DNA of 64,000 nt from Candidatus Omnitrophota bacterium. Lineage in GTDB: Bacteria > Hinthialibacterota > Hinthialibacteria > Hinthialibacterales > Hinthialibacteraceae. The notes under the pieces are model-generated. The model had not been told where the DNA came from, did not search any database, and saw only the letters and a list, made by a program, of their open reading frames with translations. The translations under genes and the position numbers were made by a program. The stretch covers positions 1 to 64,000 of the forward strand of contig JABLXU010000032.1 in NCBI GenBank assembly GCA_013177805.1. Direction: 5' to 3'. Below are positions 40,264 to 48,736 of the stretch, piece by piece (position 1 is the first letter of the stretch; each line of letters starts with the position of its first letter).

Positions 40264-41995
40264 CACCGCCCTCCTGCGTTTTGTTGCGCGACGCCAGTCC
40301 GGCCAGTGTGGCGTCAATCAGCTGGATCGCCCATTCTTCCCATCTCTCTTTGAGGAAGTTCATCGCCGATTCCTCTGAAACGATATGGTGCTGTTTGGCC
40401 AAAACATCCAGATTGAGCCATTCCAAGACGTTTGCTTGCCGTATCGCTTCCAATATCCAAACCTTGAGATTCCCTTTGCCATCGATACGGCAACGCTCCA
40501 GCTGATCCATGGCAGGCTTTTTCAATTTCTCGGTTTTATCTTGAAATTGCTCCGCTTTTTCCTGGCCGTCGAGCCAGCGTTGGAGTGTGCGGATCGCCTC
40601 GCCTGGGCTTTTTCGCAGAGGAACCCGCAACCGGCCAGTCAGGCTGTTGGTCGGAAGTTGCCGCGCTTTGGATGCCCATTGTGCCGCCTTCTCCTCGATG
40701 TTTTTCACAACCTGCTTGGCGAGAATCCGTTTTTCTATCTCTAGAACCAGTTCGGGCGGCTCTCCATTCTTGTTATCGGAAGAAGTCTTTTCAGCGGGTT
40801 GGTATAAATAGATAGTCGTCAGGGGCGCGTCTAAAAACAGAAAACGCCCGTAACCTTCTTCTCTCCGCTCTCCAAGACCTTCATGTTCCAATCGCAAGAG
40901 TTCCGGAAAGGAAATAGTTTGGGTGGCCTGGAAGACGAAAACCGAGCCGGCCGCCACGGCGGGAACTTGGGGTGTTTCCAACCGCCACTTACGGTTAAAA
41001 CCCCCAACGGTTTCAAAGGACCAGCGTTTTCGGATCAACCCGGCCCGATTGCCGAGAAGTTCTTTGAGATTATTCTCCAGGGCGGCCGGATCCACTTGAC
41101 CCGTATGGGAATTCCGGGCAATGCATGCCGAGGTGAGGAGGAGACGGAATTGTTTTTCCACGGGAATATCTTCTGACACCGGCCGCCACCCCTCGCTTCC
41201 CGCTCCCATAACCTCGCGCTCGGCATGCTCTCTCCAACGAATGGCCGCCATGCCGCCATATCCTCCCCTGCGGGAGCGGCCCACCAGGATCGGGCCCGGA
41301 AGCAGTTCCTTGAGACGCGACTCGATATGATCGCATTCTTCCTCGGTTTCGGCCCCCACTTGGATCATTCCCTGGAATAATTGACCGGCATCCAGGAATT
41401 CGAAGGCGAAGATCGCCCCATGGGGAATTTCTTGACCTTTCTCGTTAACTTCTTTCCAAGCCCGGCCCTTCTGGCGGTCGCGCTGGTGGTGGAGGCGGGC
41501 GCTCATCGAGGGACGGACGAACATCGGCCGTCCCCCGCCAATGGTGACAAATCCTTCGCCAATGGCCGTGAGTTGTTTTTCGGGCCAGATTTCCGATAGG
41601 GCTTGCCCGTTCGCGCGTTGACCGGCGAAGGCGGCAAGGTCTATACAGCGAATTTGTTCTTCTGCTCGGCCTTTTTGACACCAATCCAGTTTGGCTTCAT
41701 TCGGGCTGTTTTTTTCTCGCCGGAGAGACGTGGGCACGGGTAGCGCCCGCCGGTCAGCCACTTCTGGATACGCGTTCAAATAACGCACCTTCCCGCCCAA
41801 AATGAGATCGTGGAACTCTCGCTTCTTCCTTGCGTCTTCGCCTGGATCGCCCAGCGCCTTAGCCACCGCTCCACGCACAGCCGAACCGGGAATGAACAGC
41901 AAGGTTGAAGCGCTGTTGGGATCCCCTCCCAGCGCCGTAAGGATGGCTGGTGATTCCAGCATGAGGGTATAAGGGAGATACCGGTAGCAGTTCAT
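40244..41995 (-). CDS. csx10: Csx10 (Cas5-like RAMP) with a long helical C-terminal region
   Basis: 583 residues. The N-terminal RAMP half has STLLFIPGSAVRGAVAKAL near residue 28; GRSRRGGYGGMAAIRW near 240 is the Gly-rich RAMP loop; GLGERREEGYGRFLFLDAP near 350 is the Csx10 end motif. These place it as the Cas5 of a III-D complex, which holds the crRNA 5' handle. About 200 further residues are charged and helical (EIEKRILAKQVVKNIEEK through ERWEEWAIQLIDATLAG). This could be a Cas11-like small subunit, since no separate one is present; that is inference. AGGAGG precedes the ATG. Confidence 0.8.
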   Translation of the reverse strand: MNCYRYLPYTLMLESPAILTALGGDPNSASTLLFIPGSAVRGAVAKALGDPGEDARKKREFHDLILGGKVRYLNAYPEVADRRALPVPTSLRREKNSPNEAKLDWCQKGRAEEQIRCIDLAAFAGQRANGQALSEIWPEKQLTAIGEGFVTIGGGRPMFVRPSMSARLHHQRDRQKGRAWKEVNEKGQEIPHGAIFAFEFLDAGQLFQGMIQVGAETEEECDHIESRLKELLPGPILVGRSRRGGYGGMAAIRWREHAEREVMGAGSEGWRPVSEDIPVEKQFRLLLTSACIARNSHTGQVDPAALENNLKELLGNRAGLIRKRWSFETVGGFNRKWRLETPQVPAVAAGSVFVFQATQTISFPELLRLEHEGLGERREEGYGRFLFLDAPLTTIYLYQPAEKTSSDNKNGEPPELVLEIEKRILAKQVVKNIEEKAAQWASKARQLPTNSLTGRLRVPLRKSPGEAIRTLQRWLDGQEKAEQFQDKTEKLKKPAMDQLERCRIDGKGNLKVWILEAIRQANVLEWLNLDVLAKQHHIVSEESAMNFLKERWEEWAIQLIDATLAGLASRNKTQEGGDEQTYV

Positions 41996-42633
41996 GCGCC
42001 TCCTCCTATTGCCGCACGGCGGGTCTTCTCGATATCCCCATCCAGGCTCATCCGGATGTGGCCTCGTCCCCGGTTGCGGGCCAGCCCAGCGTGCCGGGTA
42101 GCCAGGAGCGCCAGAGACAGCGCGTGGATCTCCCCGGTCCCCGGTGGTTCCAACCAGTAGAGAGGGGCTTGGAGTTTCAATCCCCGAATCACTACCCGCA
42201 CGGAACGAAGGGTTCTTTCGGCGGGCGCTCCCGTACTCCGCTCCTCGGAAGTCTGTTTCCGGATATCGGTCAATGCCTCCAAAACAGCCGCAGGATGCAA
42301 GTGACTTCCTTGCCGTTTCAGTGCCGCTTCAATCCAGGCGCGGACTTGGCCCTCCATCACGGCGTCTCCGATCCGCAAGATAGAACGTTCGTCGAAATCG
42401 GCTTCAGGACCGAACACGCGCTCTCCCGCTTTGGCCAGATCCGGAAAGCAGGGAGACAGCGAGAGCCAGGAATCGCGCAAGAGGCCGCGAATCGTTTTAC
42501 CCCCCAAAAACGGCAAGCCCAGATCGTCATGTTCCACCTCGATATCCACCACCCCGGCCGTCCCCTCGCCCCGGCTGAAGGCGGCGTCGGAAAGCAACTC
42601 GATTTGTATGGTGTTGATTTGATTCTGGGTCAT
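41992..42633 (-). CDS. Single Cas7 (Csm3-like RAMP)
   Basis: 213 residues. The loop SRGEGTAGVVDIEVEHDD (about 20-37) contains Asp30 at the RNA-cleaving position, and LPFLGGKTIRGLLRDSW follows as the glycine helix. The C-terminal ARNRGRGHIRMSL is the second Gly-rich loop. It overlaps cas10 upstream and csx10 downstream, each by four bases. In the III-Dv complex of cyanobacteria this domain is fused to Cas5 and Cas11; here it is a separate gene directly before csx10. Confidence 0.8.
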   Translation of the reverse strand: MTQNQINTIQIELLSDAAFSRGEGTAGVVDIEVEHDDLGLPFLGGKTIRGLLRDSWLSLSPCFPDLAKAGERVFGPEADFDERSILRIGDAVMEGQVRAWIEAALKRQGSHLHPAAVLEALTDIRKQTSEERSTGAPAERTLRSVRVVIRGLKLQAPLYWLEPPGTGEIHALSLALLATRHAGLARNRGRGHIRMSLDGDIEKTRRAAIGGGA

Positions 42634-44246
42634 GGCTTCTCATTACCTCCTTGGCCTTGGCCGTCCGATTCCAGCACAAGATGCAAATCGAGCAATTCTA
42701 GAGCGTCCAATAAAGGTGTATGTTTTTCGTGAAAACCATTTTCGGCAATGGGTTCCGGCAAACACAATTCCTTAGCCACATTCCACTCCTTAGCCGTCAC
42801 ATTCCACGCTTCCAAAGCCGCTTTCACTCCACCGGGCCCTTCCCGTACCAGCTCGGCAAAGGCCTTGACCTTGTTGCGCCGCGTGGACCATTTTTTGCCC
42901 CGCAGACCAACCTCCGGATCATCCAGGAGTGTTTTGGACAGCCAGCGCCAGCTTAGTTCATCGTCATTCTCGGAGCTCAACCGATAGGGCCGGCAGGTCA
43001 ACGTATAGGGGTTCACCTGATATTGCCTCTCCCGGATACTGGTCACCGCTTCCCCGGGGCGGCTGAGTCCGATATGCCAATCCAAAGCGCAACTGCTGAT
43101 GTCCTTTTGCTTCACCAATGCCTTGGCGTTGTCACAGAGTTTTCCCGCCAATTCGTATGCCCGGGTAAATGGCGCATGGACGCGGGTGATGGTCACGCCG
43201 GCGCAGGCCGTGATCTTTCCCAGATGGGGGACATCGCTCCCTTCAAAAACAGCAAGGGCCGTCTCCGCCAGATCCAAGGCGATACGGCCATCACAGACGA
43301 AAGTCAGGTCGTCACCCCCGAGCAGGATGGGACGCAAGGGAAGCATCCACTTGCCTTCATGTCTTTTCAGTTCAAAGCTTAAATCAGTCTGTTTTCCCTT
43401 AACCGTGGCTTTTTCTTTACCCTCTGTGATTTCTTTCTTGATTGCCCGCCAGATCCGGTCTGTTACGGTTTGGAAAGCCTCTTTTCCCAGTTCATCGATG
43501 GCCCGCGACCATTCCCGATATTCCCGGCGCACCGTGTCATCGTCCGCCTGATCCTCTATTTTTCGTGATAACCAGCTCGCGATCTTTTTCCCCACGCCGT
43601 TTCCGTCCACATGGACCACCCCGATCTGGCTGGTATCTCTCATGGTCCGCCCGAGGTGATCCATCTCCATGGAGAAATCGAAGCCGTCCATGTTTATTAG
43701 ATACTCGGACCAATGCGCGTTGGCTTCCTCCTTTACTCCTCGGCGATTCAACACATCCCTGGAAAGCGGAACCGGTGGCTCATTCGTATCCGTATCGAAT
43801 TTCGTATCCGTATCGAATCCAGTGGCCGGCTGACCGGTTTCCTGGCAGGAAGCGGTCACGGAAAGCCCCAGCAGGGGAGCGGCGGGCACGCGTTCGACCT
43901 TCTGCCGCGCCAGTTCAGTCTGGATATTCTGAAGCGCCTGGGCCAATCCTCCGGGCTCAAACGATTGATGGGCTATCGCGGCTTCCAGGCCGTACGCGTT
44001 GTCATACAGGCTGCGGGAATAGTAAGCCGCGAATTTCCGTGCTTTCTCAGCGGAATCGAATTCGACGATTGCGTTGCCGCCGCCGGCCAGCAGGATTTTT
44101 TCTTTAGGAACCAGTCCTTCCAGCGCGCCATCGCGCGAGGTGCTCCAATGCACCAGATACGAACCGGCCACCGCGTCCCGTAAGCGGTTCGACGAAAAGA
44201 TGAACCGCTGCACACCCAATACGTCTATGGCAGTCAAAACAGGCAT
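42630..44246 (-). CDS. cas10: Cas10 of the type III-D module, cyclase-competent
   Basis: 538 residues from ATG 44246, where AGGAGG lies 7 bases upstream. The N-terminus begins directly with a palm-type ferredoxin fold (VLTAIDVLGVQRFIFSSNRLRDAV). No HD nuclease domain is present. The second palm starts near residue 208 (QIGVVHVDGNGVGKKI). The cyclase motif is LLGGDDLTFVCDG near 309, and the GGDD is intact. It should therefore make cyclic oligoadenylate from ATP when target RNA is bound, activating the two CARF proteins encoded at either end of this operon. A TGFDTDTKFDTDTNE stretch comes from an 18-bp tandem repeat. Confidence 0.9.
   Translation of the reverse strand: MPVLTAIDVLGVQRFIFSSNRLRDAVAGSYLVHWSTSRDGALEGLVPKEKILLAGGGNAIVEFDSAEKARKFAAYYSRSLYDNAYGLEAAIAHQSFEPGGLAQALQNIQTELARQKVERVPAAPLLGLSVTASCQETGQPATGFDTDTKFDTDTNEPPVPLSRDVLNRRGVKEEANAHWSEYLINMDGFDFSMEMDHLGRTMRDTSQIGVVHVDGNGVGKKIASWLSRKIEDQADDDTVRREYREWSRAIDELGKEAFQTVTDRIWRAIKKEITEGKEKATVKGKQTDLSFELKRHEGKWMLPLRPILLGGDDLTFVCDGRIALDLAETALAVFEGSDVPHLGKITACAGVTITRVHAPFTRAYELAGKLCDNAKALVKQKDISSCALDWHIGLSRPGEAVTSIRERQYQVNPYTLTCRPYRLSSENDDELSWRWLSKTLLDDPEVGLRGKKWSTRRNKVKAFAELVREGPGGVKAALEAWNVTAKEWNVAKELCLPEPIAENGFHEKHTPLLDALELLDLHLVLESDGQGQGGNEKP
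43782..43817. repeat. 18-bp tandem duplication inside cas10
   Basis: Two adjacent 18-base units differ only at the first position (43782-43799 and 43800-43817). They encode FDTDTN and FDTDTK in a variable linker before the second palm domain, and keep the frame. Confidence 0.85.
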
Positions 44247-44257
44247 CGTCGCGCCTC

Positions 44258-45427
44258 CTATGAATCGAGCCATTCCATGAGGGAAGAAATGTTCGGCTGG
44301 CCCTGTATTCCCGCCCATTCCTTCAGATCGTCCAAGCCAAATGCCCGTGGCGGATTAGGCGCCTCCCAAACCTCGGCCGCGTCGTTTCGCAACTGATCGA
44401 TATAAGAGCCTTTCGCATTTCTGCCGTCCAGAAGGCTGACCAGGGCGGAGCGCGCCAAGTCCCCGCCGAGTTGCCGGGCGCGCATGGCCACCTCGAACAG
44501 TTTGGATTTGCACCTCTCGAGCGTCGTATCCGTGGTGCAGGAAATCACGTAGAGCCGATGGCCCCGGACGAGCGCCAGATCGATCTCGAACTCGCGGCCG
44601 CTGTCCCTTCGGCAATTGATTCCTTGATGGATTTCAGTGGTCAATGGAGCGATCAAATCCTGGCACCACATTTCCAGCCACTCCCCTCCCAGAAAATCGC
44701 ACCAATCCTTGAAAGTTCTATTATTCCAGTCCTTACCCGGGACTTCCGGAACACTCAATTCGCATTCAATCAAATCCCTAATACGTTCAGGATTTTCTTT
44801 GGCTTTGCTGCAGGTGCATCGGTCACCATTCGACCGGTGGATTTTGTAGAGTTTTTTGGCACGGTCGGGTTGCTTCAGAACAGCCTTGGCGATAAGTTGA
44901 GTGTCCTCCATGGTGGGAGCCGGTTGCGGTGGGTCTTTCTCTGGGATAGTCTCAATTCCATGGAGCGCGAGGATATCGCTGAAGGTTAACTCCAGCCGTT
45001 CCTGCGACAGATCAATTTCATAGCCATCGTCGAACCGTAACACCCCTCTTCGCTCATCGAGGTAGGAGGCCTGCTTGTTGGTGCCCCTCTGAACGCCGAA
45101 AGCCATGCGGGCATGGGCGGCCATAACCTTCGTGCCCCCCGTATAGTTGAGATGAGCCCCTGGGGAAAACGAGGAAAACGCCGCACTCACCTCGCCCGCG
45201 TCGGCCGCGTCCTTAATGCACTTTTCTGAAAGAGAAAGTTTGGGCTGAGAACGCGCCGGCTTTCTCTTCAGTATTTCAGCAAGGCGTTTCTTTACCGGGG
45301 CTGTTTCCGGGGTATAGAAAAGGCAAACGGATTCGGGCTTCAGAATGAGGCTGACCAAATAGTTGGGCAGCGGATTGGACCCTACTAGAAGCAGAAGTTG
45401 CTTGCAATCTTTTCGTTGTTCTGACAT
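44258..45427 (-). CDS. Card1/Can2-like CARF nuclease (DUF1887 family)
   Basis: 389 residues. The CARF part has LLLLVGSNPLPNYLVSL (11-27) and AHLNYTGGTKVMAAHARMAF (91-110), the cyclic-nucleotide pocket of the DUF1887 family. The nuclease-type part (about 240-335) has GGEWLEMW (E249), EFEIDLALVRGHRLYVIS (Asp283) and KSKLFEVAMRARQLGGDLARSALV. The usual ISCKT/ECK lysine position reads ISCTT (296-299). Either another lysine substitutes or nuclease activity is lost. GGGAGG precedes the ATG. First gene of the III-D operon; it would respond to cyclic oligoadenylate made by Cas10. Confidence 0.8.
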   Translation of the reverse strand: MSEQRKDCKQLLLLVGSNPLPNYLVSLILKPESVCLFYTPETAPVKKRLAEILKRKPARSQPKLSLSEKCIKDAADAGEVSAAFSSFSPGAHLNYTGGTKVMAAHARMAFGVQRGTNKQASYLDERRGVLRFDDGYEIDLSQERLELTFSDILALHGIETIPEKDPPQPAPTMEDTQLIAKAVLKQPDRAKKLYKIHRSNGDRCTCSKAKENPERIRDLIECELSVPEVPGKDWNNRTFKDWCDFLGGEWLEMWCQDLIAPLTTEIHQGINCRRDSGREFEIDLALVRGHRLYVISCTTDTTLERCKSKLFEVAMRARQLGGDLARSALVSLLDGRNAKGSYIDQLRNDAAEVWEAPNPPRAFGLDDLKEWAGIQGQPNISSLMEWLDS

Positions 45428-45588
45428 CCGGCATCCTCCCTTCGTTCCTCGGGTTTAAAGCCGTCCCATGATTCCAACGGCTTCACATAGGGGGCATGGG
45501 TATGCGATATCCCTGCACAACCGGATTCTTTTGTATTTTGTTTTATAAAAAATTAAAAATTATTATCACTTTTTATTTACGAAACAGA

Positions 45589-45617
45589 ATTATAGACTAC
45601 AACATGCATTATGTCAA
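45589..45617 (-). promoter_or_regulatory. Consensus-perfect sigma70 promoter of the type III-D operon
   Basis: On the minus strand TTGACA (45617-45612), a 17-base spacer and TATAAT (45594-45589) match the full consensus. Transcription would start near 45582, leaving about 155 bases of leader before the first ATG at 45427. The leader is AT-rich at its 5' end. Such a strong promoter suggests constant high expression unless a repressor acts here. Confidence 0.75.
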
Positions 45618-46219
45618 TAAAAAAATTGGCTTATCCGGCAAGTGCGTACTTTTTTAATCATTTTCCCGATGCTTAAATTTTTTTGTTATGATTCGTGAAA
45701 ACCACCACTTGAAATTCCCTCTCCTTCGGCGAGAGAACTCGGATGTGGGTAATTATGCAAATCGTAGATTTTAGGTAATACTTTTATATTACATCCTGTA
45801 GAATCATTTCGACTCATCCGGCGCGTACGTCTTCTGGGCACCAAAAATCTTTTCAGGAATGTAGAATTCTGGATCCCCATGTGCTAACTTCTTTCCATTC
45901 GAGCTTAGGTGGACGGCGGCCAAGTGATTCTCATGGCGTCCGCGGACGCTACCAACCTGGCAAAGCATGCTATCGGCGGCGTGCTCCTAATTCGGTCTTC
46001 TGAATCAGGCGGGATTATGGGTATCGATAACCTTTCCACCGGCCGCGGTCCGGACATGACCAATCCCGTTCGATGTTTGTTTAAACCGGATTTTTCTCGG
46101 CCGAAAGCCGGGTACTTATAACCCGGGTCCTAGTGGTATGTTCCCACGAAACTACCTCCAGGGAGGAGGAGATCACCAGGATCCATGCTGCCATCAATCG
46201 TTTAGAGGAAGTAAAACCG
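45618..46219. other. AT-rich gap between the III-D promoter and the histidine kinase gene
   Basis: The stretch 45618-45720 is strongly AT-rich; from about 45890 it is GC-rich again. A 70-codon plus-strand frame (45909-46121, GTG start, LAKHAIGGVLLIRSSESGG in it) ends close before the kinase gene. It has no ribosome site and no recognised relatives, so it may be a gene remnant. No CRISPR-sized direct repeats were seen. Confidence 0.4.
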
Positions 46220-48529
46220 ATGAACGAGGAAAATTCCACACATAAAACCGAAAAACCGGTCATCCTGGTGGTGGACAACGACGATGCGGGCCGGGACACG
46301 ACGGTTAAGATGATCCGGAAAGCGGGATTTCCGGTCATGGAGGCGGCCAGTGGCATCGAAACCCTGGAAAAGGCGTGCGCTGGTCCGGGTCTGATGGTCC
46401 TGGAAGTGGACCTGCCTGATATGTCCGGATTCGAGATCTGCCGCAAGATCAAGGAGAATCCCGCCACTGCTCATATCCCGGTCTTGCACCTCTCGGCCAC
46501 TTCTCTAGATGATCAGTCCAAGGTGAAAGGCTTGAACTGCGGCGCGGATGCCTACCTGACTCAGCCCGTTGAACTTTCGGTCCTGATAGCCACTATCAAC
46601 GCTTTGCTCCGGATGAAACAAGCCGAGGAGAAAATGACTCGCTTGGCCCGTCAATGGCAGTCTACCTTTGACGCGGTGAAGGACGCCATTTTCATCTTGG
46701 ATGCCGATCAGCGCGTGGTACGGACCAACCAGGCCGCCGATAAGCTCTTTCAGCGCCCGGTGGACGCAATGACCGGCCGGCATTGCTGGGAGATCGTTCA
46801 CGGCACCACGGAACCGATCCCCGAGTGCCCGCTTTTGCGAGTCCGCCAAAGCCTGCAACGGGAAACCAGAGAGTTGCGGATGGGAGAGTTCTGGTTCGAA
46901 GTGACGGTGGACCCCATCCTGGATGCGGAAAACCGTCTCACCGGCGTGGTGCACATTATGAGCGACATTACGGAGCGCAAGCAAGCGGAAGAAAGAATCC
47001 GCCAAAGCGAGGAAAGCTACCGCAATATCTTTCAAAATGCCCAGGTGGGATTGTTTAGAACCCGGATATCGGATGGCAAAATTCTCGAAAGCAATGACCA
47101 ACTGGCCCGCATGTTCGGCTACAATAACCGGGAAGAATTCATTGCCGAGTATGCAACCTGGAAAAATTATGTGGACCCCGGCACCCGGGAGAGAATGCTC
47201 GAACAAATCCACCAGAATGGATTTATAGAGAACTTTGAAGCCCGTTTTTATCGAAAGGATCGTTCGATTTTCTGGGCACGCTATTCAGCCCGCCTATATC
47301 CTGAACAGGGATGGATCGAGGGTGTGGCCCAGGATATCACCGAGCACAAGCGGGTGGAAGAAGAACGGGCCAAACTCCAGGAACAATTGCAACAGGCCCA
47401 GAAGTTGGAATCCATCGGCCGGCTGGCCGGAGGGGTTGCCCATGATTTCAACAACATGCTCAGCGTGGTACTTGGTTACGGAGAAATCATCCTCGGGGAT
47501 CTGCACCAAGAAGATCCCCTGCGGGACAAAGTCCAAGAAATGGTGAATGCCGGTCAAAGGGCAAAGGCCCTGACCAGCCAGCTTCTGGCCTTCAGCAGAA
47601 AACAGACCCTTCAGCCGCAGGTTCTCGATTTAAACAATCAGATTCGCAACATTGAAAAGATGCTGCGTAGGTTGCTAGCCGAGGACATCGAGCTAAGCCT
47701 TATTCTGGCAAAGGATTTGCCCTGGGTGTTGTTTGATCCGGGACAACTTGACCAGGTGATCATCAACCTGGCCGTCAATGCCAGAGACGCCATGCCCAAG
47801 GGCGGCCGGTTGCTCATCGAGACCTCCGTTGTGGATCTTGACGAAGCCTATGCTGCTGCGCATCACGAGATTAATCCCGGAAAATACGTGATGCTGGCCT
47901 TCACCGATACGGGGTACGGCATGGACAAGGAGACGTCATCTCGAGTGTTTGAACCCTTTTTCACTACCAAGGAAAAAGGAAAAGGGACCGGCCTGGGGCT
48001 TTCCACGGTCTACGGCATCGTTAAACAGTCCGGCGGCCATATCTGGGTTTATTCGGAACCGGACAAAGGCACCACTTTTAAGATTTATTTTCCGCCAACG
48101 GAAGAGAAACCGAAAGCCCAAGAAGAAATCGTGATACCCCAAGCGCTTTCCAGCGGCGGACACATCCTGGTGGTGGAAGACGATATGAGTGTGCGGAATC
48201 TGGTAAAAATCCTTTTATCCTCGCTGGGCTACACCGTTACCATAGCCGCCAACGGAGACGAGGCGCTGCGGCTAGTGGAGAAAAAGGGAGTGAAACCGGA
48301 CCTGGTAATCACCGACGTGGTTATGCCCAAAATGAGCGGTAAAGAATTGATCGATCGGCTGAGGAAAACCTATCCGCTTCTAAAAGCGCTTTTCATATCC
48401 GGTTACACAGATAATGCGATCGCGCATCACGGCGTGCTGGACCCGGGCACACCATTCATTCAAAAACCCTTTACCATTCATGACCTTAGCAGGAAGGTGC
48501 GTGAAATGCTTGGCAGCAACCGCCCTTGA
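46220..48529 (+). CDS. Hybrid histidine kinase: receiver-PAS-PAS-HisKA-HATPase-receiver
   Basis: 769 residues from ATG 46220 (AGAGGAAG upstream); a GTG at 46133 lacks such support. Cytoplasmic: no membrane helix. Receiver 1 (about 13-130) has VVDNDDAGR but Glu62 where the phosphorylated Asp should be (VLEVDLPDMSG) and TQP in place of the conserved KP. PAS domains at about 145-255 and 265-380. HisKA site LAGGVAHDFNNML (His408); HATPase with NLAVNARDAMPKGG and GYGMDKETSSRVFEPFFTT, GTGLGLSTVYGIV. Receiver 2 (about 643-765) is intact (DLVITDVVMPKMSG, IQKPF). No response-regulator gene is adjacent. It separates the two CRISPR modules on the opposite strand. Confidence 0.9.
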   Translation: MNEENSTHKTEKPVILVVDNDDAGRDTTVKMIRKAGFPVMEAASGIETLEKACAGPGLMVLEVDLPDMSGFEICRKIKENPATAHIPVLHLSATSLDDQSKVKGLNCGADAYLTQPVELSVLIATINALLRMKQAEEKMTRLARQWQSTFDAVKDAIFILDADQRVVRTNQAADKLFQRPVDAMTGRHCWEIVHGTTEPIPECPLLRVRQSLQRETRELRMGEFWFEVTVDPILDAENRLTGVVHIMSDITERKQAEERIRQSEESYRNIFQNAQVGLFRTRISDGKILESNDQLARMFGYNNREEFIAEYATWKNYVDPGTRERMLEQIHQNGFIENFEARFYRKDRSIFWARYSARLYPEQGWIEGVAQDITEHKRVEEERAKLQEQLQQAQKLESIGRLAGGVAHDFNNMLSVVLGYGEIILGDLHQEDPLRDKVQEMVNAGQRAKALTSQLLAFSRKQTLQPQVLDLNNQIRNIEKMLRRLLAEDIELSLILAKDLPWVLFDPGQLDQVIINLAVNARDAMPKGGRLLIETSVVDLDEAYAAAHHEINPGKYVMLAFTDTGYGMDKETSSRVFEPFFTTKEKGKGTGLGLSTVYGIVKQSGGHIWVYSEPDKGTTFKIYFPPTEEKPKAQEEIVIPQALSSGGHILVVEDDMSVRNLVKILLSSLGYTVTIAANGDEALRLVEKKGVKPDLVITDVVMPKMSGKELIDRLRKTYPLLKALFISGYTDNAIAHHGVLDPGTPFIQKPFTIHDLSRKVREMLGSNRP

Positions 48530-48736
48530 TCAGAATTCCCGGCAATTGCAGGCAACAAATGGCGCTGTGCGCCGCCGCTGATGGGGAACGTTCAACCTTC
48601 TGATCCTTTCTTTCTTGGCCTTTCCCGCTCCTGCTTGTCCATTTCCGCCAACTACTCACCGGTTATGCGCAATCAGCGGGAGGCATTGAATCTCCCTGTC
48701 TGCAACCTACATCATAACCGTTCTCGTTCTCTGGAG

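Noticed and set aside
26530..45655. Shared 13-mer AAGTGCGTACTTT near 26530 and 45643
   Set aside because: Matches of this length are expected by chance in a 64-kb window, and the flanks do not align.
45428..46219. Possible CRISPR array or leader in the AT-rich gap beside the III-D promoter
   Set aside because: No direct repeat of 20 bases or more is present; the AT-rich part fits a promoter region.
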